From NCBI RefSeq assembly GCF_900100075.1, contig NZ_FNEG01000002.1:682001-746000 (forward strand): a stretch of DNA of 64,000 bases, given 5' to 3'. Below are positions 16,158 to 25,100 of the stretch, piece after piece (positions within the stretch are counted from its first letter, which is position 1; every line of letters starts with the position of its first letter). The notes under the pieces are model-generated. The model worked only from the letters and a program-made list of their open reading frames with translations. It was not told where the DNA came from and ran no database searches. The DNA is from Chryseobacterium jejuense (GTDB lineage Bacteria > Bacteroidota > Bacteroidia > Flavobacteriales > Weeksellaceae). Both the position numbers and the translations under genes were made by a program.

Positions 16158-17324
16158 ATGAATACCGGAAAACTTAAAAAGAAAAATAACAGAAGTTTAT
16201 TTTATAGAATATCTGCCTGGCTGCATTTGTGGCTGGGCCTTATTTCTGGGATTATTATTGTCGTGATTTGTATTACCGGAATTACATGGTCTTTTCGTGA
16301 TGAAATTAAAGACTGGCTGAATCCTGAACTGAAAATTGAGTCTGTATCCGGAAAAGCAATGGCTAACCCTGCAGATCTTTATTGTCAAGCAAAAAAAATG
16401 TATCCGGAACAGGAAATATCATTTATATGGCGTCCTTCGGGTAAAACCGCAATGATAGGATTTGGGAAAAGAAATCCTGGGTTTGTTCTGCATCTTAATC
16501 CTTATACCGGTGAAGTGATCCGTAAACCTTCATTCAAAGAAGAATTTGATTTTTTTGAATGGACGTTGAAGGGGCATCGTTTTCTATGGCTACCCTCAGA
16601 GATAGGAAGACCTGTTATCAATTATTCTACGTTCATCTTCTTAATCACTTTGTTGTCGGGATTATTGTTGTGGTGGCCTAAAAAGTGGACAAAAGCCATG
16701 AGGAAGCAGAGTTTCTCTGTAAAATGGGATGCGAAAATCAAAAGGCTCAATTATGATCTCCATAATGTTTTGGGTTTCTATGCTCTGTTGATCCTGTTAG
16801 TGATATCAATGACGGGAATGTATTATGGGCTTCCATGGTTCAATAAATTCCTATACTTTACGACTTCTCTTGGAAAAACAGTCAAAACTGAACGTAAGGA
16901 AATAAAAAATATATCATCACATAACCCGGAGAAGTTAGCAGAATCTATGCTTATGGCTTGGGAAGATGCTATAGATAAAGTAGATGCAAAAGGGTATTAT
17001 CTGTCTGTTCCTAAAGATTCAGCAGAGACTATAGGCTTGTTTTTATATCTTTCACATCGTCAGTTTTATGACCTGCAAAGCTTCAGCTATGATAGGAATA
17101 CAGGTGTTTTGCTTGCTAATACTTCAGCATATGCAATGCCTTTTGATAAAGCAGACTTTGCCACTAAAGTACAGAAACTGAATTATGATCTTCATGTAGG
17201 TTCTGCTTTTGGAGGAATATGGGGAAGGATCTTATATTTCTTTATTACCATTATAGGAGCTTCGCTTCCAATCACCGGATTTTTGGTATGGTGGTTTAAG
17301 AAAAAGAAGAAAGGGGCTTCTTAG
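16158..17324 (+). CDS. PepSY-associated TM helix protein (iron-regulated, PiuB-like)
   Basis: The 388-residue inner-membrane protein begins at the base after the receptor stop codon, so it is translated from the same message. Four main membrane segments are visible: about 20-44 (LHLWLGLISGIIIVV), 156-175, 197-220 (LHNVLGFYALLILLVIS) and 355-380, ended by a basic KKKKKG tail. Histidines pair with helices in the LHLW, LHNV and LHVG motifs typical of this family. Such proteins are thought to act as reductases that release iron from imported siderophores in the periplasm; this is proposed from family data rather than seen here. Confidence 0.87.
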   Translation: MNTGKLKKKNNRSLFYRISAWLHLWLGLISGIIIVVICITGITWSFRDEIKDWLNPELKIESVSGKAMANPADLYCQAKKMYPEQEISFIWRPSGKTAMIGFGKRNPGFVLHLNPYTGEVIRKPSFKEEFDFFEWTLKGHRFLWLPSEIGRPVINYSTFIFLITLLSGLLLWWPKKWTKAMRKQSFSVKWDAKIKRLNYDLHNVLGFYALLILLVISMTGMYYGLPWFNKFLYFTTSLGKTVKTERKEIKNISSHNPEKLAESMLMAWEDAIDKVDAKGYYLSVPKDSAETIGLFLYLSHRQFYDLQSFSYDRNTGVLLANTSAYAMPFDKADFATKVQKLNYDLHVGSAFGGIWGRILYFFITIIGASLPITGFLVWWFKKKKKGAS

Positions 17325-17330
17325 TAATGA

Positions 17331-17942
17331 TTATTTTTTTTGCACTTTTTCCAGTCTTTCCAATCTCTCAAAAATATCTGTGAAAATATTCTTTTCAGCG
17401 GTTGAAATATGCCCCACAATTTTATAAAGATTCTGGTTATCAGTATGGGTTGCGTACTCTAAATTTCCATTTGTATGGGCTAATAAATGATGATTGGGAT
17501 CTTTTTTCAGATCAGCTTTATTCAAAAATAAAATATCACCGTAATAATATGGGGAAAGCGGTGTTTTCTCTTTAGTCAATTCATATACCAGGTCTACAGA
17601 TGCTAATATTTTTTGCAATATAGAGTTGTTCTCAGAATTGTTTTCTCTTGAATGGTTCGCGTTTTTTCTTTCACTGATGGCTAATTCAGGGAAAAGCATC
17701 AATTGATCAATGTCTGAAACACTGGCTAACTGGTTTACTTGAAGGGTTTCAGTTAATAATTTATCCAGGTCAAGACTAAAATGACTGGCTACTTTTAATA
17801 TGGTCTCGATCTTCGGTTCAGCACGACCTTCTTCATAAGAACTGATTACTCCTCTGTTTAAGTCAAATAAATCAGCAAAAGCCTTTTGGCTCAAACCTTT
17901 AACCTGTCTTATTTTCTTAATATTAGTTCCAAAGAAGCTCAT
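17331..17942 (-). CDS. XRE-type HTH regulator
   Basis: A 203-residue protein with an N-terminal Cro/C1 helix-turn-helix (about 5-62, GLSQKAFADLFDLNRGVISSYEEG). The C-terminal half (about 135-195, GDILFLNKAD and LYKIVGHIS) recalls the C-terminal domain of LexA/CI-like repressors, but no convincing Ser/Lys protease dyad is seen, so it may sense rather than self-cleave. It is convergent with the PepSY gene and divergent from the PspA-flotillin operon, sharing a 125-base intergenic region with an ATTGC-N11-GCAAT palindrome. It is the likely regulator of that operon. Confidence 0.8.
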   Translation of the reverse strand: MSFFGTNIKKIRQVKGLSQKAFADLFDLNRGVISSYEEGRAEPKIETILKVASHFSLDLDKLLTETLQVNQLASVSDIDQLMLFPELAISERKNANHSRENNSENNSILQKILASVDLVYELTKEKTPLSPYYYGDILFLNKADLKKDPNHHLLAHTNGNLEYATHTDNQNLYKIVGHISTAEKNIFTDIFERLERLEKVQKK

Positions 17943-17961
17943 TGTTGTCTAATCTTTTTTG

Positions 17962-17969
17962 CAAAGATA
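17962..17969 (-). promoter_or_regulatory. -7 element of the HTH regulator gene
   Basis: On the minus strand TATCTTTG matches TANNTTTG, 20 bases upstream of the ATG at 17942. Confidence 0.5.
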
Positions 17970-17987
17970 GAGATTATTAAACAAATG

Positions 17988-18008
17988 ATTGCTAAAAATA
18001 TTTGCAAT
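17988..18008 (+). promoter_or_regulatory. Inverted repeat in the divergent promoter region
   Basis: ATTGC (17988-17992) and GCAAT (18004-18008) with an 11-base spacer. The right arm overlaps the -33 TTTG of the operon promoter, so binding would block transcription. A plausible operator for the adjacent HTH protein. Confidence 0.45.
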
Positions 18009-18031
18009 TTGAAAATTTTATGGTATATTTG
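18001..18031 (+). promoter_or_regulatory. Promoter of the PspA-flotillin-ATPase operon
   Basis: TTTG (18001-18004), 19-base spacer, TATATTTG (18024-18031): an exact Bacteroidota consensus, 36 bases upstream of the first gene. Confidence 0.82.
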
Positions 18032-18067
18032 TGTAGAACGAAAATTCAAAACACTAAACCAGCCAGC

Positions 18068-18463
18068 ATGAAAAATCAAATATTTAGAACGGTCAAAGAG
18101 TGGTTGTTAGATTATGAGTTTACCATCACTCTGGAAGATGAGGCTCAGAGAATCTTAATCATTGAAAAAGAATCCAACGGAATCAAAAATATGATCCTTA
18201 TTATATCCGATTCTATCCTTATTATGGAACAATTTCTTTTCGAAATAAAAAATCCATCCGAACAAACCTTTAGAAGACTGCTCCAGAAAAACAGAGATAT
18301 CGTACATGGAGCTTTTGTTTTAGACAGTACTGGGAAACGGATTATTTTCAGAGATACTCTTCCTACAGACCATATGGCACAAAATGAAGTAATGGCCTCC
18401 ATCAATTCACTGGGGATTTTGGTAGGCGAGTTTACCAACGAGATGCTTGAAATGAGTAAGTAA
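18068..18463 (+). CDS. Tir-chaperone/YbjN-like small protein
   Basis: Starting at the ATG at 18068 (the upstream reading from 18002 runs through the promoter), this gives 131 residues. It shows the alternating helix and strand pattern of the CesT/Tir chaperone and YbjN fold: an N-terminal helix (MKNQIFRTVKEWL), a beta sheet with the hydrophobic MILIISDSILIMEQFLF strand and a C-terminal helix. No catalytic motif is seen. It is the first gene of the operon and is 20 bases from pspA, so it may be a chaperone or adaptor for PspA or the large ATPase. The fold call is by pattern and moderately sure. Confidence 0.65.
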   Translation: MKNQIFRTVKEWLLDYEFTITLEDEAQRILIIEKESNGIKNMILIISDSILIMEQFLFEIKNPSEQTFRRLLQKNRDIVHGAFVLDSTGKRIIFRDTLPTDHMAQNEVMASINSLGILVGEFTNEMLEMSK

Positions 18464-18482
18464 TTCACAAAAGATATTTAAA

Positions 18483-19184
18483 ATGAACATTTTCAAAAGA
18501 TTATTAACAATAGGAAAAGCAGAGATCCATTCTGTGATTGACAATTTTGAAGATCCTATCAATTTAACGGAACAAGGAATCCGTGAAATGAAAGAAGAAC
18601 TGGGGAAAAGTATTGAATCCCTGGCTCAGTTAAAGGCACTTACCATTCGTAAGAAAAATGAGGCAGAGGCAGAAGAACAAACCTCAAAAGACTATTATAA
18701 TAAAGCAATAGTCATTGTTCAGAAAGCCGAAAAAGGTGAGGTAGAAACTTCAGAAGCGGATCGTCTGGCTAAAGAAGCCTTAAAAAGACAGTCTTCTTCC
18801 CAGGAAAATGCTAATCAGCTACACCAGGAACATGAAAAGCTTCACTCCGAATGTGAAAAGATGCAGACGACAATCAATCATCTGAAATCAAGTATTGGCA
18901 AATGGGAAAATGAACTTAAAACCTTAAAGGCAAGAGTTCAGGTAAGTGAGGCCACAAGGGATATTAATCAGAAAATGACCCAGATGGATACCGGAAGTGC
19001 GGTAAGCATGCTGGAAAAACTGAAAGAAAGAGTGGTACAGCAGGAAGCACTGGCAGAAGCTTATTCCGATATTTCAAAATCCGGAAAGACCATTGATGAA
19101 GAGATTGATGCCATGGTAAACAGCAATGATACAGAAGCTGAAGAAGCTTTAAACAGATTAAAAGAAACTCTTAAAAAAGGCTAA
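18483..19184 (+). CDS. PspA/IM30 family protein
   Basis: A 233-residue, almost wholly helical coiled-coil protein. The N-terminal amphipathic helix MNIFKRLLTIGKAEIHSVIDNFEDP is the family hallmark for membrane binding, followed by long charged helices typical of PspA, Vipp1 and IM30, which are ESCRT-III-like membrane-remodelling proteins. It ends with a short helix-rich tail. PspA binds and stabilises stressed inner membranes. It lies 20 bases after the chaperone-like gene and only three bases before the YqiJ-like gene, so they are one operon. No pspB/pspC/pspF homologue is nearby. Confidence 0.92.
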   Translation: MNIFKRLLTIGKAEIHSVIDNFEDPINLTEQGIREMKEELGKSIESLAQLKALTIRKKNEAEAEEQTSKDYYNKAIVIVQKAEKGEVETSEADRLAKEALKRQSSSQENANQLHQEHEKLHSECEKMQTTINHLKSSIGKWENELKTLKARVQVSEATRDINQKMTQMDTGSAVSMLEKLKERVVQQEALAEAYSDISKSGKTIDEEIDAMVNSNDTEAEEALNRLKETLKKG

Positions 19185-19187
19185 TAT

Positions 19188-19844
19188 ATGACCTTTCAGG
19201 AATTTTTAAACATAGCATTTTCACCGGTGAACACTGTTTTGAGTGTATTGCTGGGTCTTTCGGTGGTGTATTGGTTATTTACCATAATTACTGGACTGGA
19301 TATTGATGTGGGGTTGCATTCTGATCTTGATGTCGGGGCAGATACTCATGTTCCGGACGGCCATTTTCATGCTCCCGATCATGACCCCTCTGCATGGATG
19401 CACTTCCTGAAGTTTCTGAACCTGGATATTGTTCCGATTACTTATTTTCTTACACTATCATTGTTGATTACCTGGTTAGGATCATTTTATCTTAATTATT
19501 TCATTCCATTACCAACATGGGCGGGAATATTGATTCTCTTTCCATTGTTTATTGCAGGAATGTTACTTACCAAAGTAATTCTAAAGCCTTTAAATCCCTT
19601 TTTTAAGGAAATTAACCACAAAGGAGAGGCATCCTATGCATTTCTGGGAAGAGAAGGACGTTTGAAATCAAGCATTCAGGATGATAAAATAGGAATGATG
19701 GAAGTCTTTATCGGCAGTGACCCAATGACGTTGATGGTAAGAAGTAATGATGGAACGAAGCTGGAACACGGGACGCGTGTAATGATCGTAGACGAAGATC
19801 TTGATAAACGAGTTTACTATGTACAGAAATCCATGAGATATTAA
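19188..19844 (+). CDS. YqiJ-like membrane protein with OB-fold domain
   Basis: The 218-residue protein has three membrane helices (about 13-36, 80-103 and 107-130) and a C-terminal beta-rich domain (about 145-215) of the NfeD/YqiJ OB type, with LGREGRLKSSIQDDKIGMMEV. Between helices 1 and 2 is a His/Asp-rich loop (HVPDGHFHAPDHDPS) that could bind metal. In other bacteria YqiJ-type proteins are encoded directly before the flotillin YqiK and work with it on membrane organisation; the same order is seen here, 119 bases upstream of the flotillin gene. Confidence 0.78.
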   Translation: MTFQEFLNIAFSPVNTVLSVLLGLSVVYWLFTIITGLDIDVGLHSDLDVGADTHVPDGHFHAPDHDPSAWMHFLKFLNLDIVPITYFLTLSLLITWLGSFYLNYFIPLPTWAGILILFPLFIAGMLLTKVILKPLNPFFKEINHKGEASYAFLGREGRLKSSIQDDKIGMMEVFIGSDPMTLMVRSNDGTKLEHGTRVMIVDEDLDKRVYYVQKSMRY

Positions 19845-19963
19845 AAAAAACTATAATCATGCTCAGCTTATTTTTAATCATGTTGAACTGTATTTTGGAG
19901 ATGCTGTCTCAATACTTTTAAATAAAAAAAACACATTTATATAAACGATAAACTTATAAAACT

Positions 19964-21985
19964 ATGAACTTACCATTAATTGCTGGAATTATCATTGTTG
20001 CAGTAGCATCAATAGGATTGATTTTCTGGATTTTATCCATGTATAAAAAAACTGTTCAGGGAATTGTTATTTTAAGAACCGGTTACGGCGGTACAAAAGT
20101 TTTCTTTAACGCAGGAATCGTAATCCCAGTCATTCACCGCATGGAGTCTATGGACATTTCCGTGAAAAAACTAGAAATCTCAAGAGAAGGAAGAGCAGGA
20201 CTGATCTGTAAAGACAATATGAGAGCAGATATTCAGGTAGCATTCTTTATCCGTGTTAATAAATCAGTAGATGATATTGTGAATGTTGCTCAGACGATTG
20301 GCTGCCAGAGAGCTTCTGATGCTCAAACCTTAAGAGAACTTTTTGAAGCTAAATTTTCAGAAGCGCTAAAAACAGTAGGAAAGAAATTTGATTTCACTGA
20401 ATTATACGAAGCAAGAAGTGAATTCCGTCAGGAAATCCTTGATATTATAGGAACAGACCTGAATGGATACGTTTTGGACGACTGCGCGATCGACTATCTT
20501 GAGCAAACTTCCATTGATAAGCTGGATAAAGACAATATCCTTGACTCAGAAGGGATTAAAAAAATTACAGAACTTACTGCTACACAGAATATTAAAGCCA
20601 ATCAGGTTCGTCGTGATGAAGAAAAAACAATTACAAAACAAAATGTAGAAGCCCGTGAAGCTATTCTGGAGCTTGAAAAACAACTGGCAGAGAAACAGGA
20701 GTCTCAGAAAAGAGAAGTTGCCAATATCAAAGCGCGTGAAAATGCTGAAATTTTAAAAGTAGAGGAAGAAGAACGTCTGAGATATGAAACAGTGCGTATC
20801 GCAACAGAAGAAAAGCTACAGATTGCAGAAGAAAATAAACTTCGCCAGGTGGTCATTGCTGCCAAAAATAAAGAACGTGCAGACTTGGTAGAAACAGAAA
20901 GAGTATTAAAAGATAAAGCTTTAGAAGCTACAGAAAGAGAAAGGATTGTTTCCCTTGCGCAGATTGAAAAAGAGAAAGCTATAGAATTAGAGAAAAAAAG
21001 TATCCAGGATGCAATCCGTGAACGTTTAACAATGGAGAAAACGGTAGTCGAAGAGCAGCAGGGAATCAAAGATCTTGAAGCGTTCAAAACAGCAGAAAGA
21101 AACAAACAGGTTGAAATTACCCTGGCTACTCAGGAAGCAGAGAAAAAACTAATCGAAGAAACAAGAGCGGCAGAAGCACGCAAGCTGGCAGCAGAAAAAG
21201 ATGCACAGAAATATGTGATCGAAGCACAGGCAAAGAGAGATGCTGCAGAAAAAGAAGCAGAAGCCCGCAAGATTATAGCAGATGCTAAGGCTAAAGAAGA
21301 AGCGACCGTAGGGTTGTCTGAAGCTCAGGTGATGCATGCTAAAGCTGATGCGGCAGAGAGACAGGGGATTGCGGAAGCTGTGGTGATTGAGAAAAAAGCT
21401 GATGCTGTGAAGAAAGAAGGAATTGCTCAGGCTGAAGTCATCAAAGAAAAAGCATTGGCAGAAGCAGCAGGTATTACTGAAAAAGCAGAAGCGATGAAGA
21501 AACTGAATGAAGCCGGAAAAGACCATGAAGAATTCCGTCTGAAACTGAACAAGGAAAAAGAAGTGGAATTGGCTGAAATAGCAATTCAGAAAGATATTGC
21601 AGAAGCTCAGTCTCTGGTATTAGCAGAAGCGTTCAAAACAGCAAAAATTGATATCGTAGGGGGTGATAATACCTTCTTTGATAATGTAATCCGCCAGGTT
21701 TCTGCAGGAAAAGGACTGGATAAATTTGTAAGCCATAGCGAAAATGCTCAGATGGTGAGAGAGAATCTTTTAGGAGATGGTGAAAACATCATCGCCAAGG
21801 TAATGGGAATGGTAGACAAATACAAAATTTCATCAGATGATATCAAGAATATGAGTATTGCATCTCTGATCTTCAAACTGAATGGAGTAGCCAACCAACA
21901 AGAAAGAGGAATTCTGGAAAGAGCTCTTGACATGGCTAAACATATGGGAGTAGACAATAAACCGGTGAACGGTAATCACGTATAA
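19964..21985 (+). CDS. Flotillin family protein (YqiK-like)
   Basis: A 673-residue protein with one N-terminal membrane helix (about 4-27), an SPFH/band-7 domain (about 30-215) including GVQGIV-type strands and DYLEQTS, then a very long Glu/Lys/Ala-rich coiled coil (about 215-545) and a flotillin-like C-terminal region. Flotillins scaffold functional membrane microdomains. The length is greater than a typical flotillin (about 450-510) because the coiled coil is extended, as in YqiK. It sits in the middle of the PspA operon, and a hairpin lies in the gap before the ATPase gene. The reverse strand of the coiled coil shows long ORFs that are artefacts. Confidence 0.92.
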   Translation: MNLPLIAGIIIVAVASIGLIFWILSMYKKTVQGIVILRTGYGGTKVFFNAGIVIPVIHRMESMDISVKKLEISREGRAGLICKDNMRADIQVAFFIRVNKSVDDIVNVAQTIGCQRASDAQTLRELFEAKFSEALKTVGKKFDFTELYEARSEFRQEILDIIGTDLNGYVLDDCAIDYLEQTSIDKLDKDNILDSEGIKKITELTATQNIKANQVRRDEEKTITKQNVEAREAILELEKQLAEKQESQKREVANIKARENAEILKVEEEERLRYETVRIATEEKLQIAEENKLRQVVIAAKNKERADLVETERVLKDKALEATERERIVSLAQIEKEKAIELEKKSIQDAIRERLTMEKTVVEEQQGIKDLEAFKTAERNKQVEITLATQEAEKKLIEETRAAEARKLAAEKDAQKYVIEAQAKRDAAEKEAEARKIIADAKAKEEATVGLSEAQVMHAKADAAERQGIAEAVVIEKKADAVKKEGIAQAEVIKEKALAEAAGITEKAEAMKKLNEAGKDHEEFRLKLNKEKEVELAEIAIQKDIAEAQSLVLAEAFKTAKIDIVGGDNTFFDNVIRQVSAGKGLDKFVSHSENAQMVRENLLGDGENIIAKVMGMVDKYKISSDDIKNMSIASLIFKLNGVANQQERGILERALDMAKHMGVDNKPVNGNHV

Positions 21986-21999
21986 TATTGCTGATGTTA

Positions 22000-22034
22000 C
22001 AGACCTTACAGGTTTACTAAACCTATAAGGTCTG
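22000..22034 (+). repeat. Long hairpin between flotillin and ATPase genes
   Basis: 16-base arms (22000-22015 and 22019-22034) with a single mismatch and a 3-base loop. The first arm reads CAGACCTTACAGGTTT. There is no following T run, so it is not a simple terminator; it may set the ratio of the two gene products or stabilise the upstream message. Confidence 0.7.
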
Positions 22035-22109
22035 GACTAAAACAACATATTATAAGTTCTACACACGGATCTGCTGCTCTCAGCAGGAATGACAATATAA
22101 TTCAACACT

Positions 22110-25100
22110 ATGTCAGAAACACTTAATTCCGGGACTTACGAAATTATTCAGAATCGTCTGAATGAGCAAAAAAATGACCTTATAGAAAGGCTTAAGCAGC
22201 TTAATGAAGACCGTAAAAATATCTTTGGTGGAATAGATTTTTCGTTGATTGCTAATGAAAGAATTTCCACAGATCATAACTGTATTGCGAAGGATATTTA
22301 TTCTCTTGGAGATCATTTGATATTGGGCTCCAATGCACATTTAGGCTTACAGACTGAAATCAATATTTCGGATGTTTTCTCCATTTATACCATTAATAGA
22401 AACAGGTTTGAACCTCAGGATCATACCCTTATCAATGATGAGGTCTTTATTGACGAGTTTAAAAACCTTTACAAATACTACAGAAATACTTTCTTTGCAA
22501 GGTTTAGCTTTACAGAGAATTATCTTTATATGGTTTTCCAGCTTTCGGAAAGCACTACAGATATTAAAGCCTTCAAATGGTTAATTAAAGAAGGCCAGCT
22601 GATTTATATAGATTCAAGAAGTGCTTCAGAAACAGCTTATCCACCCCAACATGGTTTTGTATGGATGAAGGCTACAAGAGACATGCAGCGATCAGGTAAA
22701 CATCCTCATATTTCTCTTGCTGATAAAGTTTTCGTAGAAAGTATCGGTGGAGATATTACCATTAAGGTTGAGGATAATACAGACACAGGAAAAGGAATTT
22801 ATTCCGAAGATGTGATCCATAAAGATCAAAACCTCGATGATGCCGAGATCCATTTCTGCGATTTGGATAACCTTGTTTTGTTTAAAATAAAGCCTTATCA
22901 GGAAACTGAACGTTATTTTATTTATAATCATAAAGAAAAGACTGTTTCAAGAGCAGATGCACTGAAATATTCCGGGCTGCTATTACCAGAGAGCCAGGGC
23001 GTACTGTTTTCTAATGGATATGCACTCCAAACCGGGGGATTGAAGGTGATTTCACAGGATCAGAATAGACTATATTACCTGAAAACCATTGTAGAACCTA
23101 ACGGAGAGAACTTTTTGTATGTTTTCTATGATGATAAAACAAACAACTATCAGCTGATCTCTTATAATATCATCACCCAAACCATTGAAACTCCGATTCG
23201 ATGCAGCGGCTTTACCTTCCTGAGTGATGGAAGGCTCATTTACCTTAGAGAAAGCATAGAAACTACAAAAAACCATCTCGCTCAGATCTGGCAAACCCCA
23301 TTTTCAAAGGAATTGTTACCCAATGCCGAAAAGGCAGACAGCTTACTGTATAAGATCGGAAACAAAGATATTGTAAGAGTTATGGCAGAAAGCCAAGAAC
23401 TTATTACCCTTTTAAATAAAAAAGACTCTTACAGCGGACTTTACAACGATATTGTAAAGCTTTCCACCTTTATTCTGGATACTTATTATTTTCTGGGAGA
23501 AGAAGAAGTTCATAAACTGGATCAGCCATTAAAGGAAATCAGAGGTATTGCTCATTCTGCAATCAATGAGTATGAAAAAGTAGTTGAGCAAAGGAAAAAT
23601 ACAGAAGAAGCTTTAGAAAAAATAAAGCATACCTGTGATAAGATCCTTGATGATACTAAAAGACTTCATTATTCTCAGCTTACAGAATATATTGATGCCC
23701 TTTCACAAATCAGAGCATTAAGAGGAGAAGTAATAGGTACAAGAGAACTTAAATATGCAGATACCAGCCTTCTGGACTCTCTTGAAAAAGCCTTGGCAGA
23801 CCGCTATACTGAACTTTCCAATGCCTGCGTGGATTTTCTTTTGCAGGAAGGAGCTCTGCTGCCTTATGAGGAAAAAGCACAGAAAATTTCAGAAGAAATT
23901 ATAGCATTACAAAAAACCATTGATGCCAAAATTATTGATGAAGATATAAGTACCTTATCAGGACAGCTGGAGCTGTTGGTAGATATTGTCAATAATCTTA
24001 AAATTGAAGATGCTTCTCAATCTACTCAGATTATTGAAAACATATCACTGATCTTTGCCCGATTGAACCAGGAAAGGCTTGAACTCAGCAAAAGGAAAAG
24101 AGAGATCTCCGGAAAAGAACTCGCTTCAGATTTTCAGGCTCAGATTACATTGTTTGATCAGTCAGTTATTAATTTTCTGGAACTTTCTCAGACTCCTGAG
24201 AAATGTGATGAATATCTGACCAAACTTTCCATTCAGTTGGAAGAAATGGAGACGAAATTCATTGATTTTGATGAATTTATCCAGCAGATAGGAGCCAAAA
24301 GAGAAGAAGTTTACGGACATTTCCAGAATAAAAGAGTACAGCTTACAGAATCAAGAAATAAAAGAACACAAAGCCTCTTTGATGCAGCCCAAAGAATTCT
24401 GAACTCTGTTCAGACCAAGGCGGAATCCTTTGACTCTGAAAATGAGATTAATGGGTATTTTGCTTCGGATCTGATGGTTGAAAAAGTGAGGGATCTTTCG
24501 AGACAATTGGTAGAATTAGGAGATTCAGCAAAATCCGAAGAAATTCAAACCCTTCTAAAAACCTGCCAGCAGGAATCGGTAAGAAAGCTCAAAGATAAAA
24601 AGGAAATTTACGTAGACGGTGAAAGCGTTATTGCGCTGGGAGATTATAAATTCGCAGTTAATAAGCAGAAACTGGATCTTACTCTTGTTCTTCGAAATGC
24701 ACAATATTATTATCATCTTACTGGAACCAGCTTCTATGAGCCGTTAAACTTTAATACGGCAGATGAATTCAAAGATGTCTGGAATCAGGAACTTGTTTCT
24801 GAAAACACTCAGGTGAAAAAGTTTGAATACCTTGCCTGGAATGTATTTTCAAATCATCAAGAAATAACAACAGCGGAACAGAATGAAAAAGCGGTTCAGC
24901 AGTTTATGACCCAGCATTTTGGAGAAGGATTAGTGAAAGGTATTCATGATAAAGATGCACAAATCATTGTAACAAGACTTCAGCAGACACACAATGAGTT
25001 GGGATTGATGAGGTTTACCACACAGGAAAGAGCCCTTGCACAGTTATTCTGGTTTTTTCTAAATCCGGAGAGAAAAGAATATTATGCCCAACAATTCGAA

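Noticed and set aside
20704..21526. Long minus-strand ORFs (133 and 125 codons) opposite the flotillin coiled coil
   Set aside because: They arise because Glu/Lys/Ala-rich coding DNA reads as Ser/Phe-rich on the other strand; no start context or family support.
22000..22090. Riboswitch or terminator before the large ATPase gene
   Set aside because: Simple hairpins only; no T run and no conserved aptamer pattern recognised.
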